This document shows positions 27,897-41,213 of a stretch of 64,000 nt of DNA, piece after piece. Position 1 is the first letter of the stretch; every line of letters begins with the position of its first letter. Location: NCBI RefSeq assembly GCF_004402015.1, contig NZ_SOPW01000017.1, positions 21,266 through 85,265 on the forward strand. The letters are read 5' to 3'. The position numbers and the translations under genes were made by a program. Under the pieces are notes generated by a model that was not told the origin of the DNA, searched no databases, and worked only from the letters and a program-made list of their open reading frames with translations. This stretch comes from Filobacillus milosensis. Lineage in GTDB: Bacteria > Bacillota > Bacilli > Bacillales > Alkalibacillaceae.

Positions 27897-28778
27897 CCTC
27901 AATTTAATATGGTTTAAATAAAATTCTAGATACTTCTCTTCTTTATCTGCTAATTGATGAGATTCAAGCGTTCTATAAAACGAAATCACCGCTCGAATTA
28001 TTTCTTCTCCTTTGCTTATGTTGCCTGTTTTTAACTCGTAATACCCTCTTACACTCTTTCGGGATAATTTTTCAGCAATATCCACATCATCTAAATTGAT
28101 TTGTTCTAAGTAATTTAAAAATTCCTCTGCATAAGGGTGAACCGTTTGATTTGGAATACCAGTTAAAGTAACCATTGTATTTAATAACACTGTAGCAACC
28201 ATTTGTTTTCCATTTTTCATTCCTTGATATCTCGCACTTTTCTTATATGCTGTTCTTGATAAAGTTATAACCATTTCTATTGGTAATAGATGCATCGTCA
28301 GATTGTACAAAAGAAGCTCATATTTTCCCCAAACCTCAACATTAAATAGAAAATCATATAAAAACTGAATATCCTCATCAGAACTTGATATGGTTTGCTT
28401 TTTAATAAGATCTATTAACCTTTCAATGGCAATCACGTTACATCTGGCGGTACGAGCCTTTGTGTTTTTCCAAATCGATAGTTGTTTATATTTCATTTGT
28501 TCGAGAAAAGACACATCTTCTTCTAAATAAGCTTCTTGTATTCGTTTGAAAAACTTTTCAAAATGATCGGCATTCTCATTATGTAAATAAAAGAATTCAT
28601 CGAAGCTAACTGCTAAGCGACTTAATAACAGCTTGAATAAACTTAAAGAAATCTCAGATTGATCTCTCTCAAATTTTGATAGAAAGGAAACAGACACAAT
28701 TCCTTCTGCTAACTCTTGTAAGGTAAAACCTTTCTGTTTACGAATCTCTCGAAATGTTGAACCGTAACTTTCTAGCAT
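27888..28778 (-). CDS. Rgg/GadR/MutR-type helix-turn-helix regulator
   Basis: A 296-residue regulator: an N-terminal XRE helix-turn-helix at residues ~7-60 (FREIRKQKGFTLQELAEGIV, SVSFLSKFERDQSEIS) and a long all-helical C-terminal part of the TPR-like type seen in Rgg proteins, which often bind short peptide pheromones. No peptide gene with a pheromone-like tail is evident beside it. It is transcribed away from the amidohydrolase at 28890 with 111 bp between their starts, so it may control that gene; this is inference. Confidence 0.88.
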   Translation of the reverse strand: MLESYGSTFREIRKQKGFTLQELAEGIVSVSFLSKFERDQSEISLSLFKLLLSRLAVSFDEFFYLHNENADHFEKFFKRIQEAYLEEDVSFLEQMKYKQLSIWKNTKARTARCNVIAIERLIDLIKKQTISSSDEDIQFLYDFLFNVEVWGKYELLLYNLTMHLLPIEMVITLSRTAYKKSARYQGMKNGKQMVATVLLNTMVTLTGIPNQTVHPYAEEFLNYLEQINLDDVDIAEKLSRKSVRGYYELKTGNISKGEEIIRAVISFYRTLESHQLADKEEKYLEFYLNHIKLRKK

Positions 28779-28889
28779 ACAGCTTCAAACTCCTTAGCAC
28801 ATCAAATTTCCACTATATGAAAATTTTACAATTTATAAATGTATAACGTCTATACTTTAGTTACAATTTTCTAGAAAAGGAATGATTAT

Positions 28890-30194
28890 ATGAGTCTTCT
28901 ACTAAAAAACGGAAATGTTATTGATGTGCATAGTGGTGAAGTGAGCAGAAATTCTATTTTAATTAAAAATGATCGAATACTTCAGATTGGTCAATTTCAA
29001 GATGATGCGGATGAAGTGATTAATTTAGAAGGTAAATACATCATCCCCGGCTTAATCGATATGCATTGCCACATCAAAGAAGGTTTTGCGCATCTATTTA
29101 CTGCAGTTGGAGTGACTACAGTTAGAAACACAGCAGGAAATGTTATAGAATTACGAGACTTAATTCAGGCACCAAGTCATGCTCCTACACCCAGAGTTTA
29201 TTCAGCAGACAGATTAATAGATGGCCCTCCAGGATTATGGGGACCAACAAGTCCATATAGCCTGAATGCAAGCGACCCTAATGAGGCAAAGTCTGAAGTT
29301 CGAAGACAAATACAAGAAGGTGCTCAGTTCATCAAAGTATATGGTTTGTTGAGTCCGGAAGTCATGGAAGCTGTTACGAGTGAAGCGCATCAACATGGTG
29401 TTGAAGTGAGCTGTGACTTGATTCATTCAACACAGGTGAATGCTTTGGAAGCAGCGAAAATGGGAGTAAAGTGGTTTGAGCACAATTCAGGCTTCATGCA
29501 AGCAATGTATCCTGAATGGTCTCCTTTATCTGGTGCCGAAGTTAGAGATCAAATAGATTTAGAACATCCAAACCTAGATAAAATTCAAGAAGTTTGTGAA
29601 GAAATGCTTAAATATGATGCGTTTCTTTGCCCTACTACAGTCGTTTATGATCAAGCGAACAGGTATCCTAAGTATTGGAGAAGTGATGAAAGGTTTATCA
29701 ACGAAGCGCTGCTTAATCAATGGGAACAAATATCACAATATGCAGATGCTCTTAAACAACAAATAGGGTGTCAAACTGAATATATTAAAGCCATAACAAA
29801 AACTTATTACGACCTTGGAGGAACGGTTGTTGCAGGCACCGATACTCCGGCTGGTGTCTGGACTTATCCAGGTATGGCATTGCACCGTGAGCTCGAATTA
29901 TTAGTAGAATCTGGATTATCTGAGCTTCAAGCATTACAATCTGCAACCATTACAGCCGCCCAATCAATAAACTATGATGACTTAGGTGTGATTGCACCCG
30001 GTAAAGTTGCTGACCTATTAGTATTAGATTCTCACCCTCTTTTAAATATCAAGCATGCAAGAGAGATAGACTCCATTATTAAAGGCGGTAAACTATATCA
30101 ACAAGAAGAATTGTTAAATATGAATCCTGATGAACAATTAATCAAAAATAAACTAGATACTTTTATAAAAGATTTTGAAGAACAAATGAATTAA
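28890..30194 (+). CDS. Amidohydrolase-superfamily enzyme (imidazolonepropionase/prolidase-like)
   Basis: A 434-residue metal-dependent hydrolase. Metal-binding HxH is in PGLIDMHCHIKEGF; the bridging Lys is probably in QFIKVYG, later His in EVSCDLIHST and WFEHNSG, and the catalytic Asp in VAGTDTPAG, followed by the family block GKVADLLVLDSHPL. It resembles Xaa-Pro dipeptidase-like and other amidohydrolases of broad substrate range. AAAGGA precedes the ATG by 9 bases. It is divergent from an Rgg-like regulator. Substrate unknown. Confidence 0.88.
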   Translation: MSLLLKNGNVIDVHSGEVSRNSILIKNDRILQIGQFQDDADEVINLEGKYIIPGLIDMHCHIKEGFAHLFTAVGVTTVRNTAGNVIELRDLIQAPSHAPTPRVYSADRLIDGPPGLWGPTSPYSLNASDPNEAKSEVRRQIQEGAQFIKVYGLLSPEVMEAVTSEAHQHGVEVSCDLIHSTQVNALEAAKMGVKWFEHNSGFMQAMYPEWSPLSGAEVRDQIDLEHPNLDKIQEVCEEMLKYDAFLCPTTVVYDQANRYPKYWRSDERFINEALLNQWEQISQYADALKQQIGCQTEYIKAITKTYYDLGGTVVAGTDTPAGVWTYPGMALHRELELLVESGLSELQALQSATITAAQSINYDDLGVIAPGKVADLLVLDSHPLLNIKHAREIDSIIKGGKLYQQEELLNMNPDEQLIKNKLDTFIKDFEEQMN

Positions 30195-30246
30195 TAAATT
30201 TTTGTTACACTAAACATAATAATTTACTTACTATGGGGGTATTAAT

Positions 30247-31380
30247 GTGCGGAAACTTATCATCATAATTCTTGGCATTTTTCTTTTACTTGTTGGTTGC
30301 GTTGAAGAGGAACCACCTAAAAAACCTAGCATTATTGGTGTGAAAGATGGTGAGGTTTATAATAGCTCAGTGCAAATAGAGTTGGAAGAGGAAAAAGATG
30401 ATGTTGAGTACAATGCAAAAATCGATGGGAAAACATATAATTTTGGAGATTCATATGACGTTGAAGGTAAGCACACGTTTGAAGTTATAGCATCTAAAGG
30501 CGAAGCCTCAACTACTACATCAATCTCTTTTGAAATTGATACAACACCTCCAGCCAATCCTGATATTACAGGAGTCAAAAATAATGAAGTATACATGAAA
30601 CCTGTAAAAATTCATGTCGAAGAAAAACAAGGGATTTCCTATAACTATAAACTTAACGGCAACGATTATAACTTGGGTACTGAGATAAAAGAGGATGGAG
30701 AATATACATTTACAGTAATAGCAACCAAGAACAAAAATGAACTGTCCACAAAAAAGCAAATAAAATTCACGATCGACCAGACTACTTACTCACAAGAGGC
30801 ATTCGAATATTTTAAGGAAATTGCTTTTGGAGCTGAATATGGTGGCTCACCATATATAACAAAATGGCTTGATGATATTAATATCGAAATCATTGGAAAT
30901 CCCACACAGAAGGATATTGAAACCATACAAAAAGTAATCGATGAGCTAGAACAGCTAACCCCACTAACTATTAACATCGTAGAAAACAAAGCGAACATCA
31001 ATATGTATTTCGTACCACAAGGTGATTTCAGAAAATATATTCCTGGGGCTGTTCTGGGGAACTGGGCTTACTTTAGATATTATAAAGGTGAACGTGGACA
31101 GATTAATCAGGCTAAAATCGCCATTGGCACATTTGGATCAGATCAAGAAAACCGAAATCACCATATTAGAGAGGAAATGACTCAAGTGTTAGGTTTAGGT
31201 AATGATTCTACAAAATATAAAAATAGCATCTTCTATGAAACTGAGGCTGAGGTAAATAATCAGGACTTCTCAAAATTAGATAAAAAAGTTATTGAAATTT
31301 TATATCGACCTGACGTAAAAGTAGGAATGACAGAAAAGGAAGTAACAGATCTATTTAAAGATCGAATCCGTGATAATTAA
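30247..31380 (+). CDS. Lipoprotein with Ig-like repeats and DUF2927-like C-terminal domain
   Basis: A 377-residue surface lipoprotein with a GTG start. The lipobox LLVGC at residues ~15-19 marks the lipidated Cys. Two Ig-like repeats follow, beginning IIGVKDGEVYNSSVQIELEE and ITGVKNNEVYMKPVKIHVEE, with related FGDSYDVEGKHTFEVIASKG ends. The C-terminal half (about 180-377) looks like DUF2927: NWAYFRYYKG and IREEMTQVLGLGNDSTKYKN, the latter reminiscent of a metalloprotease-like EE..Q.LG motif. The gene downstream starts 21 bp later, probably in one operon. The domain call rests on motif memory and is moderately sure. Confidence 0.78.
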   Translation: MRKLIIIILGIFLLLVGCVEEEPPKKPSIIGVKDGEVYNSSVQIELEEEKDDVEYNAKIDGKTYNFGDSYDVEGKHTFEVIASKGEASTTTSISFEIDTTPPANPDITGVKNNEVYMKPVKIHVEEKQGISYNYKLNGNDYNLGTEIKEDGEYTFTVIATKNKNELSTKKQIKFTIDQTTYSQEAFEYFKEIAFGAEYGGSPYITKWLDDINIEIIGNPTQKDIETIQKVIDELEQLTPLTINIVENKANINMYFVPQGDFRKYIPGAVLGNWAYFRYYKGERGQINQAKIAIGTFGSDQENRNHHIREEMTQVLGLGNDSTKYKNSIFYETEAEVNNQDFSKLDKKVIEILYRPDVKVGMTEKEVTDLFKDRIRDN

Positions 31381-31401
31381 AATGAACTTGAGGTGTTTTG
31401 T

Positions 31402-32076
31402 ATGAATAAAGTTATGGTCTCGTTTAGTAGTGGCAAGGATTCAATGCTTACACTTCATAGACTAATAAACAATCCAGATTACAGTGTTGAGTATCTTTTA
31501 ATCACTTTAAGTGAAGAATTCAAACGAAGCAGCATTCATGGAATTCGAGAAGAATTAATAGATTTACAAGCCCAATCTCTTGGTTTTCCGATTAAAAAAG
31601 TTTATCTCCCTAAGAATTGCACAAATAACATTTATGAGGAAAAAATGGCTCAAGTCATGTCTGAAGCTGAAAATGCTGGAATGACACATGTGGCTTTCGG
31701 TGATATATTCCTTGAAGATATTCGGTCTTACAGAGAGGAAAAGTTAGCGAGTGGACATATTAAACCCATTTTCCCTCTTTGGGGAACCAACACCACTCGA
31801 TTAATGGATGAATTTTTAGAATTAGGATACCAAACAATGATCACAACTATCGATCCCAATAAAGTCCCTCGAAAATTTTTAGGAAAAGTCATTGACCAAA
31901 AGCTACTAGATTCTTTTCCAAAGGAAGTTGATCCATGTGGTGAAAATGGTGAGTTTCATACTTTTGTAATTGATGGGCCATTGTTTAGTAAACCACTACC
32001 TGTTAAAACAACAAACAACCAAGTTGATGAAGAATTTTATACTTATCAGGACTTAATCATTCAAAAATCAAATTAA
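31402..32076 (+). CDS. Dph6/MJ0570-type ATP-pyrophosphatase (diphthine-ammonia ligase-like)
   Basis: A 224-residue adenine-nucleotide alpha-hydrolase. PP-loop VSFSSGKDSMLTLHRL is at the N-terminus, then the family blocks HVAFGDIFLEDIRSYREEKL, PIFPLWG and DPCGENGEFHTFV. Archaeal and eukaryotic relatives amidate diphthine on EF2; bacteria lack diphthamide, so the bacterial function is unknown and the name is by homology only. The ATG at 31402 follows GAGGTG by 6 bases. It lies directly behind the lipoprotein gene. Confidence 0.86.
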   Translation: MNKVMVSFSSGKDSMLTLHRLINNPDYSVEYLLITLSEEFKRSSIHGIREELIDLQAQSLGFPIKKVYLPKNCTNNIYEEKMAQVMSEAENAGMTHVAFGDIFLEDIRSYREEKLASGHIKPIFPLWGTNTTRLMDEFLELGYQTMITTIDPNKVPRKFLGKVIDQKLLDSFPKEVDPCGENGEFHTFVIDGPLFSKPLPVKTTNNQVDEEFYTYQDLIIQKSN

Positions 32077-32464
32077 TCTTAACTTTAAAATTTTACCTTA
32101 TAAATACGCTTTAGCCAATAGCATTTTAGTCAAATAGGTCTTTTATTCCAATTATACAATTATCTACCTTTGACCTATTCAAACTAGTTAATTAAGACTA
32201 CAATTCCTAAAATTTTATAATTCTTTTTTCAGGATTGTTGCTATGACACTATTTCTTAGTTCAAAAAATTATAACTACAGTTATAATTAACTAATGGTAT
32301 TTTTATCCTATAGGTTTAAAATTTATATGTTAACCGTACTATAGCATCATGATTAAATAGTCAGAATATTGTTATAATTAAACCAAGCAGTTTATAAAGC
32401 AAGGCAGTGGATTGTTGCCCTGGTCCTGTCGTTTGGACAATAGCGATGAAAGGAGGGGTTCATC
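32077..32464 (+). promoter_or_regulatory. 388-bp gap with promoter and structured leader of the 53-residue peptide gene
   Basis: The first ~280 bases are AT-rich with no frame I can support. An extended -10 element TGTTATAAT (32370-32378) follows a weak -35. Downstream, about 32398-32450 is G/C-richer than its surroundings and can fold: GGCAGTGG.. and TTGTTGCCCTGG..CCTGTCGTTTGGACAATAG. A very strong ribosome site AAAGGAGGGG (32448-32457) then precedes the GTG at 32465. I see no known riboswitch signature. Leader function is inference. Confidence 0.5.
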
Positions 32465-32626
32465 GTGAAGTATTACGAATACATGTTTGTAATACTGGCG
32501 GTAATGGGTGGTTTGACTACGATGTCAGATACGCCTGTAATCGTCTTGCCAATGGTCATGTTTATTGGCAAAAAAGAAGCTGCCTTGCTTTTAGCGGAAG
32601 CAAGACAGCGAGTTAGATTTGCATAA
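32465..32626 (+). CDS. 53-residue orphan membrane peptide
   Basis: A GTG-started frame behind AAAGGAGG, too short for usual gene calls. It encodes MKYYEYMFVILAVMGGLTTM, a second hydrophobic stretch VIVLPMVMFIG, and a charged helix KKEAALLLAEARQRVRFA. One long or two short membrane segments are possible with an amphipathic basic tail. Its own promoter and terminator make a complete small unit. Size, hydrophobicity and strong translation signal resemble type I toxins or small membrane regulators, but I see no sequence match to TxpA, BsrG or holin-like toxins. Function unknown. Confidence 0.6.
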   Translation: MKYYEYMFVILAVMGGLTTMSDTPVIVLPMVMFIGKKEAALLLAEARQRVRFA

Positions 32627-32674
32627 CGTGTGTTTTCGTTAGCCACAGCCTTGTGGCGTAAACTGCACAAATGG

Positions 32675-32710
32675 GGGAAGGAATGCATTAGCATTTCCTT
32701 CCCTTAATCA
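32675..32710 (+). terminator. Hairpin ending the 53-residue peptide unit
   Basis: GGGAAGGAATGC-ATTA-GCATTTCCTTCCC is a 12-bp stem with one bulged T. The following sequence (TTAATCATTTTA) is only moderately T-rich. A smaller hairpin GCCACA-GCCT-TGTGGC lies 30 bases upstream. Confidence 0.65.
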
Positions 32711-32764
32711 TTTTATACATCTCTATAATAATTATAACCTTTTTTTCAGGTTATGAACCATTTT

Positions 32765-34312
32765 TTAAAGCATTTCTGAGTAAGTTTTACCTTGCATGAA
32801 GTTGTAAAGGTAATCTGGTCCACCAGCTTTAGAGTCTGTACCTGACATGTTGAAACCACCGAACGGGTGATAACCAACGATAGCAGCAGTACAACCACGG
32901 TTGAAGTATAGGTTACCTACGTGGAAGTCCTCTTTAGCCATTTCGATGTGGTTACGGTTATTGGTAATAACTGCACCTGTTAGACCGTAGTCTGTGTTGT
33001 TTGCAATATCAAGCGCTTCGTTGAAGTCTTTCGCTTTAGTGAATGCAACAACTGGACCAAAGATTTCTTCTTGCATGATTGTTGCTTTTGGATCAACATC
33101 AGCAAAGATTGTAGGTTCAATGAAGTAACCTTTTGAGTCGTCACCTTTACCACCGTGAACTAGTCTACCTTCGTTCTTACCAGTGTCGATGTAACCCATA
33201 ATTTTATCATAAGCACCTTTATCTACTACTGCACTCATAAAGTAGTTCTTTTCAGTTGTATTACCAAGATCAATTTCTTTTGTTAACTCAGTCACTCGCT
33301 CTAGTACTTCATCGTAAACATCTTCATGTACGACAGCACGAGAACATGCTGAACATTTTTGTCCTTGGAAACCGAATGCTGAGTTCATGATTGATTCTGC
33401 AGCTAATTCTAGGTCACTATCGCTATCAACGATCATAGTGTCTTTACCACCCATTTCAGCTACAACGCGTTTTAGCCACTTTTGACCAGGTTGAACTTTT
33501 GCTGCTTTTTCATAGATACTCGTACCAACATCACGAGAACCTGTGAAGCTAATGAAACGAGTTCTAGGGTGTTCTACTAAGTAGTCACCGATTTCACTAC
33601 CGCTACCAGGGATGTAGTTAATAACGCCTGCTGGCATACCTGCTTCTTCAAGTACTTCCATTAATTTATAAGCAATTACTGGTGTTGCACTTGCTGGCTT
33701 TAATAGTACAGTGTTACCTGTCACCATTGGTGATACAGCTGTACCACACATAATTGCGAATAAGAAGTTCCAAGGTGAAACGACTAGGCCAACACCTAAT
33801 GGAATATAACCAAAGCGGTTATTTTCAATAGGACGGCTCACAATTTCTTTACCTTTATCAATTTCTAGCATTTGACGACCATAGTATTCTAGGAAGTCAA
33901 TACCTTCTGCGATATCAGCATCCGCTTCTTTCCATGGCTTACCACCTTCGTGAATAATCCAAGCACTGAATTCATGCTTACGACGACGAACAATCGCTGC
34001 CGCACGGAATAGGATATCTGCGCGCATTTGTGCAGTAGATTTTCTCCACCACTGGAAAGTTTCGTCTGCAACTTGCATAGCTTTTTCAGCTAATTCTTTA
34101 TCAGCTTTTGATACATTACCAACAACTTCATCTTTCTTTGCTGGGTTAAATGAAACGATCTTGTTGTCTGTATAGATGCGTTCGCCACCAATAATTAATG
34201 GGTAATCTTGACCCAATTCTTTTTTAACTTGGCTTATAGCTTCTTCCATTGCTTTCGCGTTTTCTTTAACTGTGAAATCTGTAAATGGTTCATGACGATA
34301 TGGTTGTACCAT
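32765..34312 (-). CDS. pruA: L-glutamate gamma-semialdehyde (1-pyrroline-5-carboxylate) dehydrogenase
   Basis: A 515-residue aldehyde dehydrogenase, equal in length to B. subtilis RocA/PutC. It oxidises glutamate semialdehyde from proline or arginine breakdown to glutamate using NAD+. The start [20 protein letters not shown] and the catalytic Cys in [13 protein letters not shown], the general base Glu in [10 protein letters not shown], the NAD-binding [12 protein letters not shown] and EIFGPVVAF are all visible. It stands alone; no proline dehydrogenase gene is adjacent, though putP is in the same window. GGAGG lies 7 bases before the ATG. Confidence 0.95.
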   Translation of the reverse strand: MVQPYRHEPFTDFTVKENAKAMEEAISQVKKELGQDYPLIIGGERIYTDNKIVSFNPAKKDEVVGNVSKADKELAEKAMQVADETFQWWRKSTAQMRADILFRAAAIVRRRKHEFSAWIIHEGGKPWKEADADIAEGIDFLEYYGRQMLEIDKGKEIVSRPIENNRFGYIPLGVGLVVSPWNFLFAIMCGTAVSPMVTGNTVLLKPASATPVIAYKLMEVLEEAGMPAGVINYIPGSGSEIGDYLVEHPRTRFISFTGSRDVGTSIYEKAAKVQPGQKWLKRVVAEMGGKDTMIVDSDSDLELAAESIMNSAFGFQGQKCSACSRAVVHEDVYDEVLERVTELTKEIDLGNTTEKNYFMSAVVDKGAYDKIMGYIDTGKNEGRLVHGGKGDDSKGYFIEPTIFADVDPKATIMQEEIFGPVVAFTKAKDFNEALDIANNTDYGLTGAVITNNRNHIEMAKEDFHVGNLYFNRGCTAAIVGYHPFGGFNMSGTDSKAGGPDYLYNFMQGKTYSEML

Positions 34313-34407
34313 AATAAAGCCTCCTTAAATTCTTTTATCGCTATTGTAGCGCTTCCATTGTCTATTCTAAACGAAATCTTATAGTCAATCAAATCGAACA
34401 AACTAGA

Positions 34408-35514
34408 TTATTGATAAATGTGAATCATTGGTTCATCTTCTCCAGCTTTGCGTACAAGAACGGCTTCCTGCCTTTTTTGTGATTCGACTGTTATTTCAAG
34501 GTCAAAATTGTTAGGGAAATGTTCAAGTATTAATCCGTAGACATGTTGAGAAAACCCAACGACTTCTTGTTTTCCATAAAATTCAATTGGTATGTTAATA
34601 GTTAATTCTTTTAACTTATCATCAACATAAAACCCCTTTCCGATTACACCAATATAATTCGGAAAGTAGTTTTGAACGGATTGCCTAAATTCCTTCATCA
34701 TTTCAGAATGATCATAGAAGTCTGTTTCAGCCTCATTCGACGGGAATAACACATACTTCTCATCAATAGAGGTCCACTCATCAACGATCTGCGCTGATGG
34801 TTCAACCTCAGTTTTAGCAACAAAATTACCTGGGATGATGGCATTATTTGTATTTTGTCTATATAGAGCTACCATAACAGGTACATCTTGTAACTCTTTT
34901 ATTTTTCTAATTCTAGTTAATAAACTTTCAGTGACTTCTTTACCTGTTTCAAGCATCTGTTCTTTACTAATGGATTGAATATAATCTCGGCCTTCTATAT
35001 CAAATTGATATTCCGATTTAAGTGCCACACCTATAGCTATACCTGCTAGTTCAACACGATTCCCATCCCCGCGAACTAAATAGTTATGTTCTACAATATG
35101 AGAAAATACACGGGGATTATTTTCATGATATTCACGACTTTTACTATTTTTCTTTTCTGGATTAAGCTCATCAATCCATTTGTATATTAATTCAGATGTT
35201 AGATATTGTCCTTCTTGAAACAAATATTTTTCAGGGTCAAACGTCCCCTTCGCATGTCTGATTAAGCCTTGTTCTAACTCATCAATATCATAACGGTTCG
35301 CTACTTGCCTTGTTATAATCCCTCTGGCAGCGCTAGGTTTATAAGGTAAAATGGTTTGATATTGGCCTTTTGAGATTTGACTCGGCACAATTGAGCGCTG
35401 TTCTTCTTCTGGATTTTCTGTGTTGTCTTGCACCACTTCTTCATCTGACTCAAACTTTGGTGAACAACCAGAAATCATCAAGGTAATCGCAAGTAGTAAT
35501 GCTACCTTCTTCAT
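34408..35514 (-). CDS. camS: CamS-family lipoprotein (sex pheromone precursor family)
   Basis: A 368-residue lipoprotein equal to B. subtilis YerH. The lipobox is in LLLAITLMISGCS; the mature part carries the family block IVPSQISKGQYQTILPYKPS and GIITRQVANRYDIDELEQG. In enterococci and staphylococci the signal peptide of this family is processed to a peptide pheromone; in Bacillaceae the role is unknown. The ATG at 35514 follows GGGGGTGG by 7 bases. It ends the pcrB-pcrA-ligA-camS operon, the same order as in B. subtilis. Confidence 0.93.
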   Translation of the reverse strand: MKKVALLLAITLMISGCSPKFESDEEVVQDNTENPEEEQRSIVPSQISKGQYQTILPYKPSAARGIITRQVANRYDIDELEQGLIRHAKGTFDPEKYLFQEGQYLTSELIYKWIDELNPEKKNSKSREYHENNPRVFSHIVEHNYLVRGDGNRVELAGIAIGVALKSEYQFDIEGRDYIQSISKEQMLETGKEVTESLLTRIRKIKELQDVPVMVALYRQNTNNAIIPGNFVAKTEVEPSAQIVDEWTSIDEKYVLFPSNEAETDFYDHSEMMKEFRQSVQNYFPNYIGVIGKGFYVDDKLKELTINIPIEFYGKQEVVGFSQHVYGLILEHFPNNFDLEITVESQKRQEAVLVRKAGEDEPMIHIYQ

Positions 35515-35526
35515 AAATTCCACCCC

Positions 35527-39767
<4,241 letters not shown>

Positions 39768-39782
39768 CGTAAATAACCACCT

Positions 39783-40496
39783 TTATTTCGAATTAACTTT
39801 TTTAACTGCATGCACTGTTCTCAGTGCTGCTTTAATATCGTCATAAATGACATTTCCCACAACAACAATATCAGCTCTTTTTGCCATTTCTGTCGCTTGT
39901 TGTTTCGTTTCGATGCCTCCACCATATATTAAAATGGCATCATCTAAAGCTTCGTGTACCTCTTGCACTAAGTCAGGGTCACCATATGTACCACTATACT
40001 CAAGATAGACAAATGGAAGGTTCATTAGTTTTTCTGCCGTTTGCGCATAAGCAACAACATCTTCCTCGTCCGTTTTTAATGCGTTCGTATATTGATAAGC
40101 TTTTGATTCAGGATTAAGCATGATATACCCTTCTGCTAAAAGCTCGTCCCATTCAATGAACTCACCATAAGCTTTCACCGCTTCCTGGTGTAAGCCAATA
40201 ATCCATTTACGGTCTTCACTATTTAACACCATCGGGATGAAATAAAAATCAAATCCTGGGGTAACGGATTCCAGATTCGATACCTCTAGGGCGCACGGGA
40301 CTGTGAAGCGTCGAACTCTAGCCAAGGTGTTTAACACATCATCTAAAGTCACATCATCTGTACCACCAACAATGATGGCATCCGTTCCTGATTCACAGAT
40401 GGCTTCTAAATCTTCATCAGATATTTCTTTATTTGGATCCAGTTTAAACACATGTCTCCACCGTCTATAATCTTCAATCACATCATATTCCTCCAA
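39783..40496 (-). CDS. pcrB: Heptaprenylglyceryl phosphate synthase PcrB
   Basis: A 237-residue TIM-barrel prenyltransferase that joins heptaprenyl diphosphate to glycerol-1-phosphate, giving an archaea-like ether lipid in Bacillaceae. Seen in [32 protein letters not shown], phosphate-binding [15 protein letters not shown] and [20 protein letters not shown]. Active-site residues are in place. First gene of the pcrB-pcrA-ligA-camS operon. GGAGGAA lies before the ATG. Confidence 0.95.
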   Translation of the reverse strand: MEEYDVIEDYRRWRHVFKLDPNKEISDEDLEAICESGTDAIIVGGTDDVTLDDVLNTLARVRRFTVPCALEVSNLESVTPGFDFYFIPMVLNSEDRKWIIGLHQEAVKAYGEFIEWDELLAEGYIMLNPESKAYQYTNALKTDEEDVVAYAQTAEKLMNLPFVYLEYSGTYGDPDLVQEVHEALDDAILIYGGGIETKQQATEMAKRADIVVVGNVIYDDIKAALRTVHAVKKVNSK

Positions 40497-40657
40497 CTGA
40501 TTCTTCGCTCTATCATTATATCAGAAATTAGGTTAATCTTTCATCGTTGATTCTCAGTATTAACATGTTAATTTTGTTACATTCACTCCTGAGAATATGC
40601 AGGTGCAATATTATTTTACTTGCGGTTTTCAATCTACATAAAACTTGAGAAGAGTGG

Positions 40658-40899
40658 TATAATATGCTAACATAAGAAAGCAAATTACATAAAACGTTGA
40701 AAGGTCAATAGTAGCTGGACTCCATACTTTAAAGCGATTCAGGGATGGTGTGAGCCTGAAAGTACAGTTTAGTGAAACGGCAACCTGGAGTTTTTCGTTC
40801 TGAAAGAGGACATGTAAGCGCATGTCAATCAGGGTGGAACCGCGGGAGATATACTCTCGTCCCTGGGCTATTAAAGGCCCAAGTGGACGGGAGTTTTTT
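40658..40899 (+). promoter_or_regulatory. Glycine T-box leader of glyS with -10 box and attenuator
   Basis: TATAAT at 40658-40663 is the likely -10. The transcript then shows the T-box layout: Stem I with the apical GGGATGGTGTGAGCC (40742-40756), a probable specifier GGC (Gly) at 40779-40781 in AAACGGCAACC, and the conserved T-box AGGGTGGAACCGCGGG at 40831-40846. A competing terminator ACTCTCGTCC...GGACGGGAGTTTTTT occupies 40853-40899. Uncharged tRNA(Gly) should bind the specifier and T-box and allow read-through into glyS. Specifier placement is inferred from the downstream gene and family layout. Confidence 0.92.
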
Positions 40900-40918
40900 G
40901 TTTTTATTCTTTAAGCTC

Positions 40919-41177
40919 TGTTAAAGTCCGTTGTTGATATTGTGATTCACTTTCGGTGGACGCTTTCCGTGGGCACGGCTTCAGCTAGACAACTTCTTGA
41001 GTTAGCTTCTGTGCAGTCTTGTACCGAGGAAGCTAACTTCGAAGCATAACTGGAAGACGCAGGTGCAAACTCAAAGTGGATCTTCCGCTCGTGCTGTTCC
41101 CACAGGAGTCGCCACCTTCGCTCATCACAATTCAACAACTCAATCAATCTCACTAAAATCAACATTGAACTTTAACA
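40919..41177. repeat. Dispersed palindromic element, copy 1 (between T-box and glyS)
   Basis: A 259-bp imperfect palindrome. Outer arms are TGTTAAAGTCCGTTGTTGAT (left) and the reverse complement of ATCAACATTGAACTTTAACA (right); inner arms GGTGGACGCTTTCCGTGGGC pair loosely with the complement of TCCCACAGGAGTCGCCACC. A nested perfect hairpin GTTAGCTTC/GAAGCTAAC lies at 41001-41037. The same element occurs at 48911-49092. I recognise the GGACGCTTTCCGCGGGCACGG type as common in Bacillaceae chromosomes; no transposase is encoded. It separates the attenuator from the glyS ribosome site. Confidence 0.85.
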
Positions 41178-41213
41178 TAGTTAATCTTTAATTACTATAA
41201 GGAGGCTAAACCT

